This document shows positions 42,564 through 53,713 of a stretch of DNA of 64,000 nt, one piece after another. Source of the DNA: Favolaschia claudopus (taxonomy: Eukaryota; Basidiomycota; Agaricomycetes; Agaricales; Mycenaceae); the NCBI GenBank assembly GCA_037176885.1, contig JAWWNJ010000029.1, positions 558,001 through 622,000 of the forward strand. The letters are read 5' to 3'. Position 1 is the stretch's first letter; each line of letters opens with the position of its first letter. Below the pieces are notes generated by a model. That model was given only the letters and a program-made list of their open reading frames with translations, was not told the DNA's origin and did no database searches. The position numbers were made by a program, and so were the translations under genes.

Positions 42564-43335
42564 ATGCCTAGCTTCCTACGATATTGTAAGAATGTCATGC
42601 GGAGAGTTTTTCGGCGGCGCCGTTTACCCTCCGCATCCCGTGCCCAACCATCCGCCTCCTCGGGGCCCCCAGGAAGCGAAGAGGCGACCTCACGTTCATC
42701 GTTTGACAACACCAACTCTCACGAAAATCCTCAAGCTGCCTCTCGGAATTCAGCGCTTGAGCCCCCCTCGTACGCAGCAGCGAGTACATACGCTTTCTCG
42801 TTCAGTGGGCCACATAATCCCATCACTGATTCTCTTTTAGCTTGCCCGAACGGATTTGAGGTGAGACGACACATAGCTTGATTTTATGGTGGAATCTCAA
42901 CTGCTTCCCAGCCAACTTTCAAGCGCGACACTGAGTGTGAGTGACGCGGCTAGCCATGCTCTCACCTGCGCTAATTCCCTGATAGCAACCACTCAGATTA
43001 GAGGTAAAGAAATGATATTCTTCCTGAAAATGTACCTCGAGACTATAAACCTCTGCGTAGGTAGAACTGGTGTTTCCGGTAGCGACGGCGGAGAGATTGG
43101 TGGCGCAGGCGGACCCGGAGTAGGGCCGCGGATCGCCATGAGCTCGAACAGTCAGCGTGGAAGCTGGAATGTATCTGGTGAGCAACATGTATTTCGTACA
43201 TTCTATTGCTCATAGTCTACAGGCGGAACAGGAGGTCAAGGCGGGATGGGGTTCGAAATAGGCGGAAGGGGAGGGACTGGGCAAGGCCCCGTTATCAACA
43301 TCGGACGTAGAATTTTGGGGGCAGGGGAGACTTGA
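42564..43335 (+). CDS. Gly-rich-tail protein with basic N terminus
   Basis: Five exons, 42564-42860, 42912-42936, 42986-43003, 43061-43177 and 43223-43335. All phases agree and give 189 aa. The start MPSFLRYCKNVMRRVFRRRR is very basic and is followed by a Ser/Pro-rich low-complexity segment. Two tiny exons (PTFKRDTE, STTQIR) lead to block 1 (GRTGVSGSDGGEIGGAGGPG...GVGPRIAMSS, ending NVSG). Block 2 reads GGTGGQGGMGFEIGGRGGTG...GQGPVINIGRR before TGA. The phase-1 intron between blocks is identical in position to the other members. It lacks the helical bundle. The best-resolved gene model of the family. Confidence 0.85.
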
Positions 43336-46300
43336 CCATAGATGGGATAATCAGAGAAGCTTGAGGGACGACGGCGAGTGCTCCTGACTCGGACGGTAAA
43401 TCCAAGCTTGCCTGAAGATCGTAGACAGATGATTGTAAGATCTTCAAAGCCGTGTCTCTCAGTGTCGACACGCGCGAATTTCGTGCGCCAGTAGCTCGAC
43501 AGAAGCTGAGAAGAGCGCGCTGGCTCACACGGACTGTTGTGTTCCGATCGACAGATCGTGACCCGACAGAATTGCAGCATACCAGCGACTGTAGGATTTC
43601 TTCCCTTTCTGGTCGTCCCCAACGCCCATTGTGACCACGGGCGCCCTGGAATAATGCTGCGAGGATGTCGCAGCAGCTGTTTTAGAGAAAGCGGTACGGG
43701 GGTCTGCGGCGAGATTGAGCACGACTTTGGCTGTGAGAAGATTTGCAAGGCACGTCGTTCGTACAGGGACACACCCCTTTAATCCACCGAGTCTGCCCTA
43801 AAAGTTCCGGGCTTAACATCCGTACCACGTTCACAGTGGAATTCAGTGATGCACCTCCCGATTTACATCGAGCTCAATGCATAGATGCGGGTTTTCAGGT
43901 GGATGGCATGATGTGCTCCCGAGCCCTGCAGCCAGGGTCCGTACTCCTTGAGGACGACAGCGGGCGCTTCATTCCACGGAAGGTATATCAACAAACCGTT
44001 TCCCCGCAAGAAAGATTGCAACCATTGAATCTGTAAGCGCTGGGAGGCCTGCTGGTCAGAGTGGGAATAGAATTTTCAGCGCTAAACCTCGGATAGCATG
44101 TTACGTGACAACGCCTACGAGGGGGGCTATCGCGAGACACACCTCAGTGAATCGACCCTTGCGCGAAGGGTGTACCACCTCGGTCAGCGCCTTTGGTGGT
44201 TGCAGCAGGAAGAGTGAAATCAAGAGCGGGTTGGGCACCATCTGCAGCAGCGAGCGACAGATGCGCATACAGCTCGTCTTCTCCGAGTTCTCCGGCGTCA
44301 CCGACAAAGCGCGCGCCATGCGAGGCATGCATCTGATGCAAGGTGCATGCGACAATGGTCATGAACTTCAGTCTCCTTTTTCTTCATACACATATCTGCT
44401 TCACCATCTTCGACCTTCCCTGGAACCTTGATCGTTATCCTGCGCAGAGAGGTATCTAAGCCGTCTGGGATCCTCAGCAGAACCCTATCTTCTCCAGTGA
44501 AGCTGCCCAACCTCTCGAAGAGGACTCCCGCGCGTGAGAACGACTGCCCATGCCCGCCCTGCCAGTCACCACGCGAAGCTCTCGGCCACACTCGATATGA
44601 AATCTAAGGCCGAGAAATCGCGCCCCTCGTTCTTGCCGCAGTACACGCCGTCAAGCAGAAACAGCGGCTTGATGGCGAGACATATCAGACAAGGAGACAC
44701 CTGCCGCCCCACGCACAAGTTCCGATATTTTTCTGGGTCAAGCTCTAGAAGGAAGCCAAGGCGTGGTATAAAATCAAGGAGAAGATACGCCACTGTAGAG
44801 TGTGTCCGGATATGAATCAGCGCTGAGGTAGGCGGATGATTTGGCCGCAGGAGGCGTCGCGGAGTATGAATACCGTCACCCTGTTTTTTTTTCTAAATCT
44901 CTGCGTTGAGTGAGAAAATGGCAAGCGTGTTCGTCTTGGCATGCTATGGAACAGGTCGAGGGAAGGAGAAATGGCCCCGAACGAGTAGCCCGGAAGCGCG
45001 GATTCATATCGTGGATGGCAAAGGCTTGAGAAACGAGGCTAGCTTGACCAGCGATTGGCTCCATAGAGAGACTTCGATCCACCGAGCTTCACGCTGCTGC
45101 GCAACCCATGCCACTTGTTGTCTCGCAGGATTGAAAGAGTATTCGCTGCAAACGAATCCCAGGGCGACAGCACATGACCTCAGGTACATAGTGACTGAGT
45201 ACTTGGCTGGGTCCCAAAAGTCAACCCGATGACTCGAATACAACGCGTCTTTAGGGTTGTTGGTGTACTGCCAAAGGGATGAAGTGTGGGGGTGGCATTC
45301 TGGACGACAAAGAGGCAGCCTCCCGGGTGACTCGGGATGAATAGACGGAACAAGGATGGGCCGACCACCAAATTAATTGGGAGAGGACGCGCAAGCGGCG
45401 TGATAGCATGGATGGCGAAGGCTCGAGAGAAGGGCTGGCTTGACGGTTCCCAGTGATATGGTCGGCTCGATCAAAGTGTCCAGAGCTACCGAGGCTTCAC
45501 ACTGCTGGTTGGCCCATGTTGGTTGTCTTGCAAGATACAAAGAATAATCACTGCAAACGAATTGCAGAGTGATAACATGACTCTCGAGATGCTGGCCATC
45601 AGGAAAAAATCCACCGATCTACAGCGCTATGACAATGTAGCCCTTTAGCAGGAGATAACACATAGAGCTATGACTGCGGCCGCGAGAGCAATACGGCGCT
45701 AATGTAGCCCCAGGTGTTATCTCCCCCGACGTTTCCTGACGTGGGTCCAGACATCGACCAGGTAATGCTTTGGGGCCGTTGGTGTACTGCCCAAGTGCAA
45801 GGATGATGTGTCGGGGTGGCAGAACACAACTCAATGAGCTCTAAGCCTGATTCCCAGGAGGAGGAGGATGGGGGAGAGAATGTGGTTGATGACGAAGAGA
45901 CGGACTTCCTAATTCGGACCATCACAAACCCTACAAAACCTTGACAAAACCTCTACCCAACCGTGAAACGTACTCGTGGAATGCTGGCAATTTCGACTTT
46001 TGTGCTCACCCTGACATCCCAGTCGAACGGAACGAATATTTGCAAGAATCCAGCACCATACCAGCAACCCACCGGGTCGAAATTTCAGATGGAAATTTGG
46101 AATCGACTCATTACTGTCAACTCAAGCTGGCAACGCTCAGCGACCACCCAAAATGACGACCACACACTGCGCCACGCAATCCCTGAGTCATTGAGCTGGT
46201 CCACGGCTAGTATTTCTCATGGCCGCCTTCATCTGAATCAGTATTCAACGACCAAGTTTCATCAAACCCAAAATTATTGATATATGCTTATTATAAAGAT

Positions 46301-46700
46301 ACCCTAGCCCCGTCTCTCAAAGAGGAGTCCAGTCTGCTCGTTTTGAACGTCGGCTTTCGTTGGTTTCGGGGCGCCCTGGAACAGCCCTTGCTCCGTACCG
46401 CGATGGACGGTATCAGCTCGCTCAAACTCTTCAATTTATGGCCGTCAAACGGCACCAATCTCCTTTCACTCGGGGTGACTCGGGTACAAGTAGCTCTCAT
46501 CTTTCAAGATACTTTCGGCGCATGGGGAATGGAGACCTCTAGCTTCATTTCTGGGACCAAGCGCCCTTACCCGTCTCCGAGTCTTGTCTCGCTATGCTAC
46601 CGGTCTCCGATGCCGACGGATGCTGAATATAGTTCAGCCCTAGTGAATATAAACCTCTCGACAAGAGCGGGGCTGCGCACCTACAAGCACATTCAAGTCC
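43336..46700. other. 3.4 kb without a supportable gene
   Basis: Several frames look semi-coding, for example minus 44566-44793 (LDFIPRLGFLLELDPEKYRN) and minus 44101-44355 (NPLLISLFLLQPPKALTEVV), but I could not connect them into a gene or recognise them. A tandem duplication lies at 45.0-45.8 kb. The plus frames 45963-46717 lead into the next gene without a motif. Confidence 0.35.
45008..45800. repeat. Diverged tandem duplication, unit about 400 bp
   Basis: Units about 45008-45300 and 45408-45810 share, in order, tggatggc.aaggct.gaga, gctagcttgacc/gctggcttgacg, gcttcac.ctgct, cccatg..acttgttgtct/cccatgttggttgtct, cactgcaaacgaat-type words and gttggtgtactgcc. The match is clearest on the minus strand as coding-like sequence, but stops interrupt it. 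Probably an old gene fragment duplicated in place. Confidence 0.5.
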
Positions 46701-47337
46701 ATGTCTACCGTCTCTAATATCGTTCTACCCCCACTCAAGACTTGGGCAGAGCAGCATCTGTCCTCCATCATCAAGGCCACAACGAAACCCGCCTTCGACT
46801 CTGCATTCGATGCTTTCCTGTCGAAACACGCCGCGATCACTGTGAATGGAAAGCGCGTCTCCCGCGACGAGTACCAGAAGCAACTCCAGGGCGAGGCTTT
46901 CGAAGAAGTCAGCGCAGACGTCCAGTTTACTGGCGCGGTCGAGGTTCCTGGTTCAGAGGGTGTTGCTGTAAGTATCCTCTTCGCTGTACAGTGTCCATGT
47001 ATGAACGATGTTTAACAGGGAGGTGTCGTCGGTCTGTTTTACACAGCTCTCATCGCGGAGGGGATCGTAATCCGAGATGCCCCTGTTGGTAGAAAGATCA
47101 CCTCGTCTTTGAATCTTGTGTACGTCCTATTCCACCTTCGAATTCTTGAATGCTAATAGTTTGTTCAGCATTGAAGAGGACAAGTCGCTGCAGCCGCCGC
47201 ACCTGCCTCACGGCGTCCATGGATTTTTCGGTACGTGGTTGTACGTTTTGGGAACTTGACAAACAATCTGACTTCTTTTAGATGGCAGGAGGGTGTCAGC
47301 ATTGAATCAAATAATTCTTGAAGCGAGTGCGCAGTAG
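46701..47337 (+). CDS. NTF2/SnoaL-like small protein
   Basis: Four exons, 46701-46967, 47019-47119, 47169-47230 and 47282-47337. Exact phases, 161 aa. Order: an N-terminal helix (LPPLKTWAEQHLSSIIKATT) and FDAFLSKHAAITVNGKRVSR, then DEYQKQLQGEAFEEVSADVQ, FTGAVEVPGSEG and GLFYTALIAEGIVIRDAPVG, ending SSLNLVIEEDKSLQPPHL and DGRRVSALNQIILEAS. The pattern of N-terminal helices followed by a curved sheet fits the NTF2-like superfamily. Such proteins in agarics have no established substrate. No signal peptide, so probably cytosolic. Confidence 0.75.
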
Positions 47338-47510
47338 AGAATCAGTCCATGAAATGTTCACGATCAATTTCCAATCATGTATCCTATATACAGCAGTAAT
47401 TGTGGCCCAGTCTCATTTGAGCTCTGGCAATTAAATTAAATTTACCATATAGCAAGATCCAAAGTAAATACGCTCTCGTCTCAAATTCGTCTATGGTATA
47501 GTCTAAATTC

Positions 47511-50500
47511 CTAAGCCTGCGCTGCAGGAATTCCGTTTCCATTCTCCTCGTAGAGCCCCTGCTTCCTCTTCACGTTCGCCCTGGGATTGAGCTCACGCGG
47601 GAAAGTCACTGTACTCGCAACTCAGTCTCGTAACACGAATCCTTGAAAGAGCTCAAACCTGAACGGTCAATCCCGACTGGCAATCCACGATGACGCCCGC
47701 GAACCCTACACATAGTCAGCGGGATATCCGATACAAGGAGAGAAATACCGACATGATCACAATTATCACTAATTTCGACAATGGCCGTAAACCACCGCTG
47801 AACTGTGTGTGTTATGAGGTTCGAAGCTAAGGGAGAAGCATATCAAGACAAGGCTCACGGCAAAGTTATCCTAAAGGGCGATGTTCTGGGTAAGTGTACA
47901 AATTCCAACTTGAAGATCAATTGAACTCGCCGTGGGAAGACCAAGGGTTAACCCGATTCCGCCGAATGCAGAGACCATCTCGAAAACCACTCTGAACAGA
48001 TCAAACCACTTCTTACTCTCGTCCAGCAGGTTGTTTCGCTCTATGACTGCAACCAAGAAAATGCCCCATACGAGCCACCAAATATCTACGAAACGAGTTC
48101 AGCTCGAATTGACACAGTTTTGGAATGGGTAACTACCAATGGACATTTGTCTGTCCAAATGCCAAAGCTAGGGAAAAGTCATGGAGGATACGAACCAAAC
48201 GAAGTGTTGCATAACATACCAGATAGCGTCCAATACGCTCTCGAGGTTCCAACTTTTGTAGATCGGCAGGCTCTTCATCCTCCTCGTCTGGAGCTTCTTC
48301 AAACACACCCAGGGATTCAGATTCGTATCTTGGGTGCAAATTTCAACAATTCCATCACATCTTGAAAGAATCAACTCACACATTGGTTGACCGGATTGTC
48401 ATTGCGATCTGTAGATTTAGTTGACCCACGTATAACTCTTGAGAGACTGAGCAGTTTTACCGGATACACCTATCCTATCCGTAAGAAACAGGTAGCCACC
48501 AGAAGACCATGAAGCATACCGCGATGTACATCATAACGACGTACAAAAATCTGATTTGTTCGAAGTTCGAACGGCGTAGCATAGAGAAAATCAAGTCACG
48601 CACAGGAGGGCCGGCGAAGCTGAGGCCAAGGGGACGATAGCAAATCCGGAAGCCCGTACTGCGAGACCCTGAAACAGGCCATCAATCACACGCGGGCCTT
48701 TGGGCATCTGCTCGAAGAAAGGAAGGCCAATATCTAAATGAGAACAAATGAGTCGGAAGCATATGATTAACGCGCTGCCTACTGAGGACTTCGAAGGCAA
48801 CCCATTCCAGGATACTATGTGTTGTGTGTTAGACTTATACTCTGCTGTGCCATGAGTCGAAAAGCACTTACCTGAATACGACGAGTAAAATGAATAGAAA
48901 CCATGTTTGATGGCTTGGGAATCTAGGTTGTTAGGATCAGCTTTCCGGTCATCATTTCCAACTGGGGCGAGCGACTTACAAGTATAAAAAGCATCTGATC
49001 GACATTCGTTCATGAGGGGTTGGAACTTAATTCGCAGGTTCGGAAACGACGTACCGCCTTGGGTGGTGAAGTAAAAATGAAAGAGTTTTCCCAGTTTCCG
49101 AATTTTCACCCACGATTTTATACCAGACCCATCTGCACGGATAACATCAGCGATTGCTCAACTCAAATCACGGAGAACGGTTAAACCCACATGATGAATC
49201 TTAGACTAAGAATGTACCGGTCAGCCATTTATTCACCACTTCTCTGTTGCAGAACGGTGACTTACAAGATGGGCTTGCGGAAGGGAAGAGAATTGAGTCA
49301 AATGGAGGGGAACTGGATTGAACAAACGAGACGTACTAAGGCGTGATTTCCAGCGAGAATGACAAATCCGAGGGCGAAAATCATGAGATATGCACCTTGG
49401 AATGGGACCATCCCACTACAAATTGACATTCGAAAGCGATCGGTGGCCGGGTAATCTGGAACTTACGCGTCTACCAGCGAAAGTCCACCTCCGGAGTAGG
49501 ATCCCAGAATGACGAACAAAGAGAACCTATGAATTGTCAACGTCTGAGGCACGGAATGGAAAATTGAACAAAAATACCATGGCTTCTGAACCATTTTGGG
49601 TTGTGAAGCGAATACTGAATTGTAACGCGTGGTTGCAGACAACCAAGGCGCTAATATAATGAAAGCCAACAGTTGCGTTCCGACGAAATACTAGAGAAAT
49701 GGGCATGGCGCAGATTACGCTCACTGAAAGAACGTACGCAGGGAACAAGGTAGCTCAATAACCGCAAAGCTCGATACTCGACGCCGCCAAGAGTTTCCAG
49801 TTGCTCGTCCGTCAATGTTTCTGTCCGAAAAGCGGAATTACGGCCAACGACAAGCCCGTCGAAGCTCAACCAAGGCACTTTCTTGGCGGTCAGCGTCTCT
49901 GTGTACGGCATCGTCATCTTGCGTTCGATATTCCGGTACGTCTTTGGAGCGCCTCGTTTCAGCAACTTCTTCAAAAGCGTCATGGGCGTAGGAAAACCGC
50001 CTTTTCCTTCGAATTTTTTGAGGTCTGGGTCTACTTTTCGGTGAGGGCTGTAAATGGTAGCGGTTCTTCTTGGAAAGGCGACGCCCTCTGTGTAGAGATG
50101 AGGATATATAATGCACGAGGAGGTGAAAGTAACTCACCGCGAATGGTCAAGGTGCGAGGTTGGCGGGCGGCTGTGGGGGAGAATGCAACACCCGTTGATC
50201 GGAGAGAAAATGTGGGTTCTTGCGGTAACGCAAAGCTCCCGGCTTGAGGGGAGGATGAAAATGTCCGCACATCGGCCAAGAAGTGTTCTTCGTCTTCACC
50301 GGCTGGGTCGTTTGTTAGAACATTCATGGTGACATGCGGGGTCGGTTCAGTTAGTTCGAATGTAGGATTGACTTCCGAAGCTGGAACTTCCTCTCTTTGC
50401 TTGAACATATTGACCGGCGAGGATATAGATTTCAAGAATAGAGTTCGGGTCTTTTTGGGAAGGGGGTGATTATACCGGGATTTAATGACATCTTTTTCGA

Positions 50501-51211
50501 TGTATTTCCTGAAGTACCACCTGGATAATCGGCCTGAGAATGGGGTGCATCATCGAAGGACAGAGCGCATACTTCCGGACCAGGACCATCTTATGACAGT
50601 GATGAATGGCAGTCTTTGAAACAAGAAAAGACAACTCACGATCCAAGATACAGTAGTAAAGTCCCCCATGATCATGAGTATGTATAGCAAGGCTTGAATA
50701 AAGTGAGATTGTGTAGATGCCAAAAAATGTACAGCGAACCTTGTTGCCACGGAGTGGCTACAAGTATCGTTCAGATAAGAATTGGAGTCGCGAAAGGGAC
50801 TTTACTTGTTGACAAATTTATGACACTGAGCCCTGTTAAGATTTCAATTTCAGAACTCCAAGAACACCAGATTTTATGCCACCTGTGACGGTCATTGCGC
50901 TGTAGCTGTAATAAGGTTTGTTGAGATTGGGCGCCGAGACATGAGAAACGAAGTACATACCAAATGAAGAGGGAATCGAGGTAAGAAACATGGAAGCGCC
51001 CATTACAACCGTAAAAGATGCCAGAAGCAATCAAAGGAACGATAGTGAAAAACGATAGATGAAGTCGGTAGAATGTGCCGTGCTTCCATATGAAATCTGA
51101 GATAGAAGCGAAGATACCCTTTCTGGGATTCGGGGTGGCCTCCGCCTCCATGAGTCCGCAGGTCCAGTCGACCTTGGGGAGTGTGCTGCAGGGAACGTGC
51201 TGTGGGTACAC
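47511..51211 (-). CDS. TRK1: Trk-type high-affinity potassium transporter
   Basis: Large minus-strand gene with about 20 short introns. Start at 51211 (MYPQHVPC...) or the Met at 51151 (MEAEATPNPRKGIFASISDF). All four membrane-pore-membrane repeats are visible: P1 FICYSAMTVTGLSVINLST, P2 VILGSYSGGGLSLVDAGMVP, P3 GLAVRASGFAIVPLASASPA, P4 VFEMVSAFGGIGLTLGLPTA. Each has the Gly expected of the potassium filter. A long cytoplasmic loop after M2 of repeat 1 contains EGKGGFPTPMTLLKKLLKRG and ends TLGGVEYRALRLLSYLV, a Trk hallmark. Later parts include FPSHQTWFLFILLVVFS and DEEDEEPADLQKLEPRERI. The C terminus is MCRVRGRHRGLPVGIDRSG, then TFPRELNPRANVKRKQG, stopping at 47511-47513. The protein drives potassium uptake at the plasma membrane. 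Not every intron was resolved, but no clear lesion was seen. The symbol is by homology. Confidence 0.9.
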
Positions 51212-51527
51212 GGTGTTGTGACTTGGCAGTGCAGGCAGGGCAGTGCTCGGCAGAGCGGACCGCTTGTCGTAAATGCCGCCGCTTGCCGCCGGCTGTCATT
51301 ACCTGTCATTACGGAAGTTCTCACGAAAACAACTCCTTGCGTCTCAAAAAGGTAATTTTGTGGTGGTTCGAAAGGAAATGGCCTCAGGACTCGTAAAGAG
51401 GTTCAGTTTAGACCTGTAAATTGAGAGAGAAATTCTAGATGATTATATCTTGTCAATGGCACATGACAGGCTGATAACCTTCAACAATTCTCCTCCCTCC
51501 AACAATGCAATTGTCCTATGTGTGCAG
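51212..51527. other. Intergenic
   Basis: Upstream of the Trk gene and downstream of the next minus-strand gene. No feature was seen. Confidence 0.4.
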
Positions 51528-52759
51528 TCATTGTGGTGGATTAGAACCACGAGATACGGTACGTTCAGAAATTATCCGACTAATTATTAGGAGGTGTTCA
51601 GTGGCCATATAGCATACAACATGATATGGTAGAGGCCCATGCTCCAGCAGACTCGGTTCTGATCGTTGACCTATTATTCGTACATAGATCTTAATTTTTA
51701 ACCAGGCCTGCGGTCTGGCACACTTGCGCAACTTGCTTCCCAAAATTGATGGTCGCGTTAAAACTCCCTAAGGGAAATCATGAACTTGGAGGTTCTCAGA
51801 ATTTACACGAAACCTTACCTTCAGAGCTTCCAGATCCTTGGTGACAGTTTGATCATTTCTGGCAAACCAAGTCGATCTCGCATCTGAAAAAGCAGGAAAC
51901 GTTTCTTACGTCTTTATTGCACCAGCTAGAGTCACAGCCGATCCAACCAAGCTCCCAGCCACTGAGGCATTGTCGCACTAGAGCCATGCATGAGTGTACC
52001 GACTCATGAAATGAGTTGTCTCCCTTACTACTGTCTGGAAGTCATTGTTGCCTGCACGAGCCACAATAGCAGCGTTGTTTCGCGACTATCAAATCGACTT
52101 GGAATCCAGCCAGCCTAACCAAACACGACTCGTGGACTTACCTTATTGTTGGACTGCGTGGCAGTGACCTTTGTTGCAGAATTCGTGGACGTGGCTTTAG
52201 AATTACTGTTCGAGTTTTCATTGGGATTATTCGCATTTGAATTTCCATTAAGCTATAGGAGCCTTTAGTATAAAAATGTTCGAAGCAGAGATATCCTTAC
52301 ATTACTGTTGGTTGTGTCGGCGTTCTCACATGCTTGTAGAACTTGTTGCCCAAAATTGTCGGTTGCAGTCAAAACCCCCTGGCCATGGTTCTCAACGACA
52401 AGCAACTTTCGCGGACAAGCTACTAACTTTCAAGGCGGCTAGATCGTTCTTAACGGTTTGGTCGTCCCTTGGGCATTTCAGATATAAGAATGATGACTGG
52501 ATTGGCAGTATATGATAGCTTACGTCTGGATCGAGTCGACCAGAGTAATTGCGGACAGGGTGAGGCTTCCTGCTACCGCGCCGGAGTCGCACTGTGTGGT
52601 TATCAATGCCTCTGACTCTCTATCCAGAAAATACCTACTTACCGCCGTCTGAATGTCATCATTGGCGCGAGAATTCACTTTCTTCAATGGAATTGCATGT
52701 ACTTCCAAGCCGTAGATCGCCAGGACCGCGAGGATAGACAAAACGTGGAAGGAATGCAT
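51528..52759 (-). CDS. Secreted protein with two small Cys-containing domains, C-terminal frameshift
   Basis: Paralogue of the gene at 27953. Signal peptide MHSFHVLSILAVLAIYGLEV. Domain 1: CDSGAVAGSLTLSAITLVDS, DDQTVKNDLAALK, then GVLTATDNFGQQVLQACENA. An Asn/Ser-rich linker follows (GNSNANNPNENSNSNS). Domain 2 repeats the pattern: AGNNDFQT, CDNASVAGSLVGSAVTLAGA, NDQTVTKDLEALK. The final exon (from about 51770) should read like domain 1 but is one base shorter after GVLT. The conserved ending INFGKQVAQVCQTAGLVKN, with its own stop at 51691-51693, is thus in the wrong frame, and translation runs on to 51528. Introns are canonical and in matching places in both domains. Role unknown. Secreted. 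Confidence 0.7.
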
Positions 52760-53713
52760 CGGATTAGGTTAGAGAATGAGGAAGGGGGGATTTGAAGAAA
52801 AAGGTGAGGGTGAAAGAGAATACAGAGCAGAATGCCAGCCTCAGCGCGCGGATACGAACGTATCGAATCCTGCGGGTTTTATAAGAAAGAGCATGCATTG
52901 ACTCAGAGATGCCGCACATCGTGGTCTCCAAGTTGCAACGCCAGTGCTAGAGGGTACGGCAGAATTAGCGAAGAGTTCCGTCAATCGGAATTGGCAAAGG
53001 AACACGGAATCTACTCTTAAGTATCGCCGTGAAGATGCATGATGATAAGTTGTTAATTTCTGTTTACTTAAATCAACGTATTCCCATCCAAGGCAGATTG
53101 CAGCTGGCATCTGTTCGCGACAGTATTGAGCTTCAGCAGAATAGTCAGACGGTTCGGATGACGAGCCAGCTCAACGCATGGTATTGCTTGACTTAACTTG
53201 CGCCTTGTCTGGACTCTGCACGCCGGTCAGTACGTATCCGGTTGTCGTGTTGACGGGTAAAAGGAATGGAAACCATTCAAAGGACGTAGTCAAAGGTTAC
53301 ATAGCCGTAAATATACCAGCAATACTCAGGCGTTACCGATTTGAAGACTTTTCCATACGCTGGCTTCAAGCTTCAAGTCCTAAGTCGGAAACTTGAAATT
53401 TGCCTTGTCGGAAGTTGAGTCGACTCCAACACTTGAAGTTGGTATTGCCTAGAATATTGCGAAGCTCAAAATCGAGACCACCTCTGATCACTGTACAGAA
53501 TCCGGGCCTTTGTAGGCCTTGACCTTTGCTGTTTGGCGGGTTCGAGTAGCTGCGTATCAGGTTCGAGTGCAAGAGCCAGGCCAGTGACTTTGTGACCAAT
53601 GTCACGCCTATTCAAAGGTTGCTCCCCACCACCACGGAGACGATTCCAACCGCCTCAACGACGCTCCTTTCGACATAATATGTTCACTATATAGCTGAAA
53701 TATTGATCTTCAA
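52760..53713. other. Intergenic
   Basis: A tataaaa on the minus strand near 52880 lies about 120 bases before the secreted-protein start. A short direct repeat (gccagc..agcgcgcggatacga and gccagtgctagagggtacgg) sits at about 52833 and 52940. Otherwise nothing was recognised. Confidence 0.4.
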
